Assembly (NCBI RefSeq): GCF_000597725.1
Contig: NZ_JFBL01000017.1
Location: 1 to 58,149 of the forward strand
Reading direction: 5' to 3'
DNA: 58,149 nucleotides
From: Sulfurospirillum arcachonense DSM 9755
GTDB taxonomy: Bacteria; Campylobacterota; Campylobacteria; Campylobacterales; Sulfurospirillaceae
Shown here in pieces: positions 44,390 to 53,700 of the stretch (positions are counted from its first letter, which is position 1; every line of letters starts with the position of its first letter). The notes below the pieces were generated by a model. That model worked only from the letters and a program-made list of their open reading frames with translations, made no database searches and was not told where the DNA came from. A program made the position numbers and the translations under genes.

Positions 44390-44796
44390 AAAAAACACTT
44401 TACTTTACTCTTTTAGTATTAGTTTGGATTGTAGTGCTTTTTCCTCAGGATGTTATCTGGAAACATCTTCAACAAAACCTGAGAAAAAATCATGTAGAAG
44501 TAAAAGCAAACAAAGTAGATATAAACCTTTATTTACTTTATAACAAAATAGATTTAGTAAATCTAACACTTTTTAAAAATATACATGTAGATAGGTTGAA
44601 GGTGAGTTATACTCTTTTAAATCCTACAAAGATAAAACTTCATGGGGAGTTAGAAAACAAGCCTTTTGATGGCGAGATAAATCTAATAAATAAAAATGGT
44701 TTTGTGCTTTCAAAAGAGAAGTTTTTCAAAAATAGTTTACTAAAACGATATTTCAAAAAAGATACAGAGGGGTCAAAGTATGAATTTACTTACTAA
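44386..44796 (+). CDS. Type II secretion protein, GspN-like
   Basis: 136 residues. An N-terminal membrane helix (TLYFTLLVLVWIVVLFP) leads into an AsmA/GspN-like beta domain with repeating strands (VKANKVDINLYLLYNKIDLVNLTLFKNIHVDRLKVSYTLLNPTKIKLHGELENK). It is shorter than typical GspN. It overlaps the GspM-like and GspC-like genes. GspN is dispensable in some systems and its role is not settled. Confidence 0.6.
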   Translation: MKKTLYFTLLVLVWIVVLFPQDVIWKHLQQNLRKNHVEVKANKVDINLYLLYNKIDLVNLTLFKNIHVDRLKVSYTLLNPTKIKLHGELENKPFDGEINLINKNGFVLSKEKFFKNSLLKRYFKKDTEGSKYEFTY

Positions 44797-45562
44797 TTCA
44801 AAACTTATCTCTCTTTTTTGGTGGATTTTTGCACCAGTTGTAGTAGCAAAACTTTTTTTATCTGTGGGAGCTTTTTTTTTGGATACAAATACATATGAGC
44901 CTTTACATGTAAAGAAAACAAATACTCTACATATATATAATCTTCCAAAGTTTTATAAAAAAGGTAGTTTTAGATCGAACACAGTAAGAAGAGTTAAAAG
45001 CTTTAAAAACATGCACCTAAAAGCTTGTTACATAGAAAGTGGTAAAAAGTTTATAGTGGTAGAGGAAAATAAAAAAGTATCTTTTATAAACCTTGAGGAA
45101 GAGTACAAAGGTGCAAAACTTATAGAAGTACACTCAAATGCAGCTGTTTTTATGCAGCAGGGTAAAAACATAACACTAAGTATGCAAGAAGATAAATCGC
45201 AAAAAAATAGTATGAAGATATATAAAGACGAAAGCAATGATGAAAAGTATATAAATATAAAAAAAGAAGATTTTCAAAAATATATAAAAAATCCTAAAGA
45301 AGTAGTCAAAGATATACGCATAAGAGAGATTATACAAGACAATAGTTTTGAAGGACTCAAGATAACTTTTCTTAGAAAAGGTTCTTTGTTTGATACGATG
45401 AGTTTAAAAAAAGAAGACATTATAAAAACGATAAATGATAAAAACATAACAGGAACAATAAGTTTAATGCCTTATTATAATAACTTGAAGAATAGTAGTG
45501 CTTTGAAGATAGGTTTACAAAGAGATGGAAAGATGAAGGAGATAGTGTATGAGATTGATTAG
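44780..45562 (+). CDS. Type II secretion protein GspC-like with PDZ domain
   Basis: 260 residues. It has an N-terminal membrane helix (ISLFWWIFAPVVVAKLFLSVGAFFL), a beta-rich HR-like region (about 65-140) and a C-terminal PDZ domain (about 180-260: GLKITFLRKGSLFDTMSLKKEDIIKTINDKNI). GspC links the platform to the GspD secretin and helps choose substrates. It overlaps gspD by 14 bases, as is common for gspC-gspD. Confidence 0.82.
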   Translation: MNLLTNSKLISLFWWIFAPVVVAKLFLSVGAFFLDTNTYEPLHVKKTNTLHIYNLPKFYKKGSFRSNTVRRVKSFKNMHLKACYIESGKKFIVVEENKKVSFINLEEEYKGAKLIEVHSNAAVFMQQGKNITLSMQEDKSQKNSMKIYKDESNDEKYINIKKEDFQKYIKNPKEVVKDIRIREIIQDNSFEGLKITFLRKGSLFDTMSLKKEDIIKTINDKNITGTISLMPYYNNLKNSSALKIGLQRDGKMKEIVYEID

Positions 45563-47339
45563 TTTTTTGGTTATATTTGTTAGTTTTTTATGTGCCAGTC
45601 AAGATAAAGTAGAGATAAATTTTAAAGATTTACAAATCAATGAGTTTGTAAAAATGGTATCAAAAATAAGCGATAAAAATATACTATTGACATCTAAGAT
45701 TACGGGTAAAGTAAACTTTATATCTGTAAAACCTATAAAAAAATCTCAAATATATGATTTGCTAATCAGTGTTTTAAAAAATAAAGGTTATACCCTAGTA
45801 GACAGTAGAAGTGGCTATTTACAAATAGTTAGAAGTAGTGACGCACTCAAAGAGTCACCACCTTTTAAAGGGCAGAGTAATCTAAATCAGATTCAAACAG
45901 ATATCATAGGTATCCAAAATTTATCAGCGGCTCAAATGTTCAAGCAAGTCAATTTTTTACTAAGTAAGTATGGAAAAGTTGCTGTTTCACAAGAAGCCAA
46001 TAGTTTAGTCATAACAGACTATCCAAAAAACTTAAAAAGCATACGAACTCTTATCAAAAAACTAGATTCACAAAAAAAGATGGATATAGCGTTTTATACT
46101 CTTCAAAATTCAAAAGTTACTTCAGTAATGCCAAAGATAAAAAATATTGCAAACAGTATATACAACCAAAAAATGCAAAGTCAAAAAGTAGATCTTTTTG
46201 CAGATGAGGGAACCAATACTCTTATACTTGTTTCAAAACAAAAAATCATAGATGAATTACTTTTACATGTAAAGACATTAGACAAAAAAGATGCTGTATC
46301 TGAGAGATATCTCAAAATTATAAATTTAAAAAATTCTGATGCAAAAATTGTAGCAGAAACTTTGAAAACTATCATTTCAAACAAACCAGTTGCAGATAAT
46401 AAAAAAATAAAACAAGATTTAAAAAAACCAACTTTTACAGCGGATGAAGAGACAAATACCCTTATTGTTTATGCTTCTAGTGAGGAGCTAAAAGAGATAA
46501 CTATGCTCATCAATGCATTAGATATGCCAAGGCAACAAGTTTATGTAAGTGCAAAAATAGTAGAGATAAGCGATGACAAATCAAGTAAAATCGGTGCAAA
46601 ATACGGAGTTGCTGGAGGACTTGCAAATGTTTCTGGATTATATACTTTTAGTGCAAGTCTTGGTGGTCCTGCTATCCCTTTAAGTTTGGATGGTTTTGAG
46701 TTAGATAAACCCTCTCTTTCAAAGGGTTTAGCACTAGGAGCTAGTATATCTTTACTAAACTCAAACGGAGCGGCAAATGTTCTTTCTGAACCATCACTAC
46801 TTTGTGTCAACAACTTAGAATCTTCAATATACGTTGGTAGAACAGAATCAATCATCTCTGAAGGTAGTGTGGGTGCTACAACAACAGATGTAACAAAAAA
46901 CACATATACTAGAGAAGATATAGGTTTGACTCTAAAAGTAAAACCTCGTATTTCAAATGACAATAAAGTACTTTTAGATATAAAAGTGACACTAGAAGAT
47001 ATTTTGCCAGGAAGTGAACAAGGTATGCCAACTACTACAAAAAGAGATGTAGCCACAACTGCGATAGTTAAAAATGGTGAAAGTATTATCATAGGTGGTC
47101 TTGTTCGTGATAAGCGTAGTAAAACTATTTCAAAAGTTCCATTACTTGGGGATATTCCTCTTTTGGGTTATGCCTTTAGACATGACGAAGATACAAATGA
47201 TAAAACAAATCTTGTTATTATTTTGACTCCATATATAGTAGATAAAAGTTCAGATTTATCATCTTTGAGAGAGATTTTGGCAAAGTTAAATAAGATAGAA
47301 AATGATTTTACAGAGAATATAATTAAAAATGAAAATTAA
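45549..47339 (+). CDS. gspD: Type II secretion outer-membrane secretin GspD
   Basis: 596 residues. Signal peptide (cleavage near LCA-SQ), N0/N1/N2 periplasmic domains (INFKDLQINEFVKMVSKISDKNILL; ADEGTNTLILVSKQKIIDELLLHVK; ADEETNTLIVYASSEELKEI), then the secretin domain with VSAKIVEISDDKSSKIG, SEPSLLCVNN, KVLLDIKVTLEDILPG and the signature VPLLGDIPLLGYAFR. It forms the outer-membrane gate. No lipobox is seen, so a pilotin-independent secretin or an S-domain-like tail is possible. Confidence 0.95.
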   Translation: MRLISFLVIFVSFLCASQDKVEINFKDLQINEFVKMVSKISDKNILLTSKITGKVNFISVKPIKKSQIYDLLISVLKNKGYTLVDSRSGYLQIVRSSDALKESPPFKGQSNLNQIQTDIIGIQNLSAAQMFKQVNFLLSKYGKVAVSQEANSLVITDYPKNLKSIRTLIKKLDSQKKMDIAFYTLQNSKVTSVMPKIKNIANSIYNQKMQSQKVDLFADEGTNTLILVSKQKIIDELLLHVKTLDKKDAVSERYLKIINLKNSDAKIVAETLKTIISNKPVADNKKIKQDLKKPTFTADEETNTLIVYASSEELKEITMLINALDMPRQQVYVSAKIVEISDDKSSKIGAKYGVAGGLANVSGLYTFSASLGGPAIPLSLDGFELDKPSLSKGLALGASISLLNSNGAANVLSEPSLLCVNNLESSIYVGRTESIISEGSVGATTTDVTKNTYTREDIGLTLKVKPRISNDNKVLLDIKVTLEDILPGSEQGMPTTTKRDVATTAIVKNGESIIIGGLVRDKRSKTISKVPLLGDIPLLGYAFRHDEDTNDKTNLVIILTPYIVDKSSDLSSLREILAKLNKIENDFTENIIKNEN

Positions 47340-48807
47340 AAATATAAATACATTTGAAAATCTAAACCTATATCCAGATTTTATTGAAAACATAAACTCA
47401 GAATTATTGGTCAAAAATCATCTTTTATTGACTTGTATTGAAGAAAAAGCATATGCTATATTGGATGAAAATTATTTAGCGGAGGGGTTGAACTATCTTG
47501 CAAAATTATCTTTACATGTAGAGGTAGCTTTTTTAGATGAAGACTCTTATGAGAGGCTTTTTCATAGGTATTTAGAACATAAAAAGGACAATGATTTAAA
47601 TAGTTCTTTTAGTGAAGACGAAAAAGAAGATTTTTTAGAAGATGATTTGTCTTTATCTGAGTTTTTAAAAACTAGTTCAGATATACTCACAAATGAAGAA
47701 TCAGCACCAATCATCAAGTTTGTTAATTCACTTTTTTACCAAGCAATCAAGAAAAATGCTTCAGATATACACATAGAAACTCATGATGATAGAGGAATTG
47801 TACGTTTTAGGATCGATGGAGTTCTTGTTAAACATGTAGATTTAGATAAACATATTATCAATCTTATTGTCAACCGTATAAAAGTTATCTCAAACTTAGA
47901 TATTTCAGAAAAAAGAGTACCCCAAGATGGTAGAACCATAGTAAAGATTGCAAAGAAAAGTTTAGATATAAGAGTTTCTGTACTTCCTACTTATTATGGA
48001 GAAAGAGTGGTTATGAGGATGCTCATGGATTCTTCAAAAATACCTACTTTAGAAGAACTTGGATTTGATGAAGATTTAACCCAAAGTTTTAGAGCACTCT
48101 TATCTCATTCATATGGCATGATTTTAGTTACGGGTCCTACAGGAAGTGGTAAGTCAACAACACTACACTCTTTTTTAAAAACAATAGCAACACCAGAAAA
48201 AAACATAATCACAGTAGAAGACCCAGTAGAGTATAAAACCAACGATATAAATCAGATTCAAGTCAATACTAAATCAGGACTTACATTTTCTTCTGGTTTA
48301 CGTTCTATTTTAAGACAAGACCCTGATGTTATTATGGTAGGAGAAATTAGAGATAGTGAAACTGCTAAGATAGCTATCCAATCGGCACTTACAGGGCATC
48401 TAATGCTCTCTACTCTTCACACAAACAATACAACAGCAGCTATAACTAGACTTGTAGATATGGGTATAGAAGAGTTTCTAATCAGCTCAAGTCTTCTTGG
48501 AGTTTTAGCCCAAAGATTAGTAAGAAAACTTTGTGTACACTGTAAAAAAGAAGATGGAGAGTTCTTTACTGCGACAGGATGTTCTCATTGTAATTTTACT
48601 GGATATGCTGGAAGAGTTGCTGTTGGAGAACTGTTTTTAATAGATGATGATGTCAAAAGTATGTTAAAAGAGGGCATGAAAGATTTTGAAATACGTGAAG
48701 CTATGCAAAAAAAAGGTTTAGTTTTACTCTCTTCAAAAATTGAAGTTTTGGTAAAAGATGGGACAACAAGTTTGCAAGAGGGTCTTAGAGTAGGGATGAG
48801 AGACTAA
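47329..48807 (+). CDS. gspE: Type II secretion ATPase GspE
   Basis: 492 residues. The N-terminal domain (about 1-120) is followed by a RecA-like ATPase: Walker A GPTGSGKS (about 269-276), Asp box DPDVIMVGEIRD, His box LMLSTLHTNN, and a zinc tetra-Cys at 402, 405, 418 and 421 (CVHCKKEDGEFFTATGCSHC), typical of GspE/PilB. It powers pseudopilus assembly from the cytoplasm. It overlaps the gspD end by 11 bases, and gspF begins one base after its stop. Confidence 0.96.
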   Translation: MKIKNINTFENLNLYPDFIENINSELLVKNHLLLTCIEEKAYAILDENYLAEGLNYLAKLSLHVEVAFLDEDSYERLFHRYLEHKKDNDLNSSFSEDEKEDFLEDDLSLSEFLKTSSDILTNEESAPIIKFVNSLFYQAIKKNASDIHIETHDDRGIVRFRIDGVLVKHVDLDKHIINLIVNRIKVISNLDISEKRVPQDGRTIVKIAKKSLDIRVSVLPTYYGERVVMRMLMDSSKIPTLEELGFDEDLTQSFRALLSHSYGMILVTGPTGSGKSTTLHSFLKTIATPEKNIITVEDPVEYKTNDINQIQVNTKSGLTFSSGLRSILRQDPDVIMVGEIRDSETAKIAIQSALTGHLMLSTLHTNNTTAAITRLVDMGIEEFLISSSLLGVLAQRLVRKLCVHCKKEDGEFFTATGCSHCNFTGYAGRVAVGELFLIDDDVKSMLKEGMKDFEIREAMQKKGLVLLSSKIEVLVKDGTTSLQEGLRVGMRD

Positions 48808-50022
48808 ATGCTTTTTAAATATAAAGGTTTAAACAAAGAAGGTTCAAAAGTAAAAGGAAACCTAGAAGCCTACGACCTAAATGAAGTCAAAGTAAAATTA
48901 AAAAACCAAGGTATCATCTATAGTAGTCTTCAAGAAATAAAACCAATTTTTAAAAAAAACTTTTTTACAAAAGAGTTACCAGCTAAAAAACTATCATCTA
49001 TATGCAGAAACTTATCTATCTATCTAAAATCTGGTGTTTCTTCAATAGTCTATGCTGTAAAACTAGAAAAACAACAGCACCAAGATGACAAAAAAATGGT
49101 AGTTTTTTTTGATTCGATAGAAAATTCATTGGAAGAAGGAAATAGTTTTTATAATACTTTAGAAAATCAAAGTATATATACACTGCCAAGTTTTTTTAAA
49201 CAGTCTGTTAAAGTAGCAGAAGAGTCAGGAACACTTGGAGTCGTTTTAAAAGAGATGTCCATTTTTTTAAAAAACCAAGAAAAGATAAAAGGCAAGATTA
49301 CCAGTGCTATGGCTTATCCTCTTTTTATTATTATGGTTTCTTTTTTTATGGTTGGTTTTATGTTAAGTGTTGTGGTACCAAAAATCACAACGATGTTTGA
49401 TCAGTTAGACCAAGAACTACCAAAAATCACCACTTTTGTTGTCTCTTTAGGAGATATAGTCAATGAAAACTGGGTGGGTATCTTGATTGTTTTTTTTACA
49501 GTTTTATTTATATTTTCGTACATGTATAAACATATAACTAAATTTACTTACCAAGTTGATACGTTTCTTTTAAAGCTTCCACTATTTGGGCAGATAATTC
49601 AAACTTCAGAATTAGCAAAATTTTCATATATAGTCTCAGTTCTCATAAACTCTGGAGTAACTTTTGTTCAAGCTGTAAAACTCTCATCTAATACTATCAA
49701 AAACAGACTCATAGCCACTACTTTTCAAAAAGCTTCAGATGAGCTTGTAAAAGGTAAAAAACTATCCAATGCTCTTTCAAAACAAAACTATAACATCGAT
49801 AAATCTTTTATACAAGCTATCGCTTTAGGTGAAGAGACAAGCCAGATGAAAGATATCCTTCAAAATCTCTCAGAATTGTACAATCAAGAGAACGATGACA
49901 AGATAAATCTTATGCTCTCTTTACTCGAACCTGTACTGATACTTTTTGTAGGTATTATCATAGGAATCATAGTAACAGCGATGTTACTTCCTATCTTTTC
50001 TATGAACTTGAATATGCAATAA
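48808..50022 (+). CDS. gspF: Type II secretion platform protein GspF
   Basis: 404 residues with two repeated GspF domains (about 60-180 and 265-385) and three membrane helices (AYPLFIIMVSFFMVGFMLSVVVP; VGILIVFFTVLFIFSYMY; SLLEPVLILFVGIIIGIIVTAMLLPIF). The conserved VVPKITTMFDQLDQELPKITTFV follows the first helix. GspF is the polytopic platform for pseudopilus growth. Confidence 0.96.
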   Translation: MLFKYKGLNKEGSKVKGNLEAYDLNEVKVKLKNQGIIYSSLQEIKPIFKKNFFTKELPAKKLSSICRNLSIYLKSGVSSIVYAVKLEKQQHQDDKKMVVFFDSIENSLEEGNSFYNTLENQSIYTLPSFFKQSVKVAEESGTLGVVLKEMSIFLKNQEKIKGKITSAMAYPLFIIMVSFFMVGFMLSVVVPKITTMFDQLDQELPKITTFVVSLGDIVNENWVGILIVFFTVLFIFSYMYKHITKFTYQVDTFLLKLPLFGQIIQTSELAKFSYIVSVLINSGVTFVQAVKLSSNTIKNRLIATTFQKASDELVKGKKLSNALSKQNYNIDKSFIQAIALGEETSQMKDILQNLSELYNQENDDKINLMLSLLEPVLILFVGIIIGIIVTAMLLPIFSMNLNMQ

Positions 50023-50047
50023 GATTTAATTATCTTATAAGTTATTA

Positions 50048-50053
50048 TATAAT
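50048..50053 (+). promoter_or_regulatory. Candidate -10 box for the coiled-coil/YD-repeat genes
   Basis: TATAAT lies 44 bases before the TTG at 50098, in the only gap between gspF and the following genes. The YD-repeat unit could be expressed both from here and by read-through from the secretion operon. Confidence 0.4.
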
Positions 50054-50097
50054 AGACTGCTATTTTTTAAATATATTTTTTAATAATAAGGCTTAAG

Positions 50098-50721
50098 TTG
50101 CATAAGAAAAATATTCTTACTATCACAATATTACTACTGATAGTAGGAGTGTTGAGTTTTTTGCTCTATCAAGACAGTGACGATATGTCTCAAAAGAGTA
50201 CTAAAAAGACCAACGCAGTTATATTGGACAATCCACATAAAACCTTAGAAAAAGCCACTTTAAAACAAAATTTAATAGATTTAAAAAAGATGCTTGCACA
50301 AACTCAAAAGATGTTAAAGTCTCATAACATCAACAATCCAAATACTATTATAAGTAATCATGAAATAGATAAACTAGTAAATTTAGACTTTGAAAATACA
50401 AAAAAAGAGAAAAATAAAACATTAAATAACACTTTATATAAAAATGAATCAAACAAACAAGAACCAATATATAATATTGAAAAAGAAGAAAAAATACAAA
50501 CTGAAGATACTTTACAGCAACAAACAACTTTATCTTCTACCACAACATCATCTTCATTAACTCCGATTAACAAAACAAGCAAAGAAGATGTAAAACAATC
50601 AGAAGATGAAAAACCAAAAATAGTACCAGATCAAGAAGTACAAGAAGAAGTTACAAAGTTAAAAAAACAAATCGAAGACGTAAAAAAAACAATTGAAAAC
50701 ATAAGTTCAAGCACACAATAA
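50098..50721 (+). CDS. Membrane-anchored coiled-coil protein, partner of the YD-repeat gene
   Basis: 207 residues starting at TTG, with AAGG nearby upstream. One N-terminal membrane helix (NILTITILLLIVGVLSFLLY) is followed by a Lys/Asn/Glu-rich, Thr/Ser-rich low-complexity region and a C-terminal coiled coil (EEVTKLKKQIEDVKKTIENISSST). The C-terminal motif and the middle segment (KATLKQNLIDLKKMLAQTQKMLKSH) recur in the 114-residue protein at 56827, which has the same position before another YD-repeat gene. The two are therefore paralogs tied to such genes. The function is unknown; a secretion adaptor or anchor is one option. Confidence 0.72.
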   Translation: MHKKNILTITILLLIVGVLSFLLYQDSDDMSQKSTKKTNAVILDNPHKTLEKATLKQNLIDLKKMLAQTQKMLKSHNINNPNTIISNHEIDKLVNLDFENTKKEKNKTLNNTLYKNESNKQEPIYNIEKEEKIQTEDTLQQQTTLSSTTTSSSLTPINKTSKEDVKQSEDEKPKIVPDQEVQEEVTKLKKQIEDVKKTIENISSSTQ

Positions 50722-50731
50722 GGGTTAGAAA

Positions 50732-53700
50732 ATGATAAAAGCTTTAAGTTCTAAGGGCATAGTTTTAGTTTTATTGATACTCTCAATAAACGTATTTGCA
50801 TCACAAACAAAGATGCATGTTTTACAACCATGTAATAACACACAAGATATATACAGTGTAAACTCTCTTTGTATAGATGGTGAAAAGATAACAAGAAAAA
50901 ACTTTTTAGATACTTATGGTGGAGATGAAGTCCAGTACAGAACAAAGAGCTCTAAATACACAAGTATAACTTCAAAAGCAGTTGGAAATAAGACTATTTG
51001 GGAACTTACAAATCAAAATGGACTTACATTTAGCTACTCAAGTGCGACTTCTACTAATACAATAACTAAACTGACTTTTGCTGCTGTCACATATACTGGA
51101 AATGGAACGAGTCAAGATATAGTTACAGGCATAAGCAGTGTAGACTTCACAAAACCTAATAACGGTAGTGGCTACTGGCATGATAGAGCTACTGGCGATG
51201 GTGTAGTGAAAAATGATGCTGGAGATATAGTCGAAAGTGGTGAGATAGAAGTTAATACCAGTAAGGTGCATATTAAAGGTAGAAGTGCTGTTTCAAATAA
51301 TTTTACTTTTAATGGACTATTCGGTGCTGGTAGATATGTTTATACTGATGTATCAAGCGCTGAAGGCTCAAATTTAACAACATTAAGTGGGTATAACTCT
51401 AATGGAGTTTCACTTGGAACTAATCCAAATATTACTGGAAGTACAAAGACCTATATCCTCTATCAAACACTATACACTCACATCAAATGGGGATTAACTA
51501 ATCAAGGGAAGAGATATATAGAAGCATATAATCCAATAACAAAAGATACTATGATACTATATCAAGGAAGCGGAGTAGCTGGACATGAAATACCACATAG
51601 TGTTGGTGCTAAGTTGGATATAGCTATTGTTAAAAATTTGACAACAGTAACAAATTGGGATGTTAAATATAACGATATAGCTGGAGATTATTTATTATTA
51701 GATTTAACTAATGCTAAGAATAACTCCTCTACATTATTTCCTAGTGGTTCTACTTCTGATTTAACTATGGTTGGGAGCTCAATTGGTCAGAATACACTAA
51801 ATCAAACTTTTGTTATGTACGGCAAAGCTAAATCCAAAACTTGGGCTATAGTAGAATATACTGGAACAGGTACAGCTGGCAATTTTATAGAAACTAAAGA
51901 TATAGATGGAGTAGCTAAAAAACCAGCTAGAATTATCATAAAAGGTCTCAATGTTAACCCTTGGTTTGTATTTGATAATCAAAGAGGATTTGGTGTAGGA
52001 AATGACTCTTTAATTCACCTAGAAAACGCAGAAGCTGAATATGCTGGGTATGACTATTTTACTATTTCTAATGAAGGATTTACATTATCCTCTGGTAATG
52101 ATAATGTAAATACAAGTGGCATTAACTATATAGCCTTAGTAGAATTCGACACAAACGCAGATGGTGGAGGGAGTTATACTACAGAAGAAGAAGCAATAAC
52201 CATTGCAGGTGAGAAAGTATATAGACTAATAAGTATAAAAGATGCATCAAACAACATCAACATCCCTATTGCAGATTCAGAAGTAACTTTTTTATACAAC
52301 ATAGAAGTAGATAAACAAAATCTATCTCAAATCATTACAACCAACAAAGAGGGTTTAACTTCATATTATGATGTGAGTTATGATGGTGATTTGCTTGCAA
52401 GCATCACAAGTGCAACAGGAGCTAAAACCTTAACAGAGTATCTTTTAAAAACATATAATTATAATGACCAAGGAAAGATTCTAAGAGAAACGATAACCGG
52501 AACAAACATTGAACCAAGAGTTACAAAGTACGAATACAAAGAGATAAATGAAACTTTTAGTAAAAAAGAGATAAATCCACTAGGTCATATTATTACAAAA
52601 GTATACGATGCAAATGGAAACTTATTAGCTCTTACAGATGCAAATGATTTAACTACAACTTGGACTTATGATGAACAAAACAGAGTTACACAAGAGACTA
52701 AACCAGATGGCAACACAATCTCGTACGTATACTCTACAGATGATTTGATAGAAAATGCAGCATATAAAGTAAGTATAACTTCAACTCTAAATCCTGAAGT
52801 CATAAAATACTACGATGTCTATAACAAAAAAATCCAAACTGTAAAGATAGGATTTAACGGCAGATATATACTTGAAGATATACTTTATGATGAAAGAGGA
52901 AGAATCGCTTCATATTCTCTTCCTTATTTTAAAGGAGAGAAAGCATACTTTATCAATCTTACATATGATTTACAAAATAGAATCACAATCGTAGACAAAC
53001 CTGCAGTTGACGAGCAAAGAGCAGTTACATCTTATGTATACAATGAAGATGGTACGATAAGTATAACGTATCCAGATAACAGAGTTGAAGTGGTACGTGA
53101 AGATGGAAAAGTAGATACTATAACATATACATATGATGTTTTAGGAAACCTCATAAAAACAGTTGATACCAATGGGAAGACGACTAATATTAGCTATGAT
53201 GCATTAAATAGAATTGTAAAAAAAGAGGTACTTTCTAATGCAAATCAAGATATAACATACAATGTATACGATAGAGCAAACTACGGCATAGGTAAACTTG
53301 CTTATACTAAATCAGCAGAGTATAAAAAAGAGTATTTCTATGATGAACTAGGAAGACTAAAAGCAAACAAAGAGCTTATAGAAAATAAAACATTTACAAC
53401 ACAATACACGTACTTAGCAAATGGAAAGTTAGATAAAACAATCAGCCCTGATGGATTTGAGAGTATCAATGAGTACAATGAGTATGGATACCTAAGTGCA
53501 GTCAAATCGCCAAAGAAAAACTCTTCTGAACTTAGCGCAACAGATTTACAAGACTTAGTAGCTTCAAACCTAGCAAATGAGTATACTTTATATACGGAGT
53601 ATATTGAACTAAAAGCAAAGGTCAACTACTACTCTCTTAAAAAAGTAGTCTATGAAACCTTGGCTCCAAAATACGCTACGATTGATCCTTCTATACATGA

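Larger units (their letters stand above)
6590..46273. repeat. Dispersed palindromic 10-mer TTACATGTAA (15 copies)
   Basis: Exact copies start at 6591, 8814, 9004, 9484, 11078, 13239, 16414, 32971, 34354, 34371, 37087, 38528, 41853, 44903 and 46263. Nine of them extend to the 12-base palindrome TTTACATGTAAA. At about 70% A+T an independent-base model predicts well under one copy. Most lie inside genes, often read as Leu-His-Val. Many near matches (for example TTTACATGTAGA) also occur. The function is unknown. The coordinates given span the family, not one element. Confidence 0.75.
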
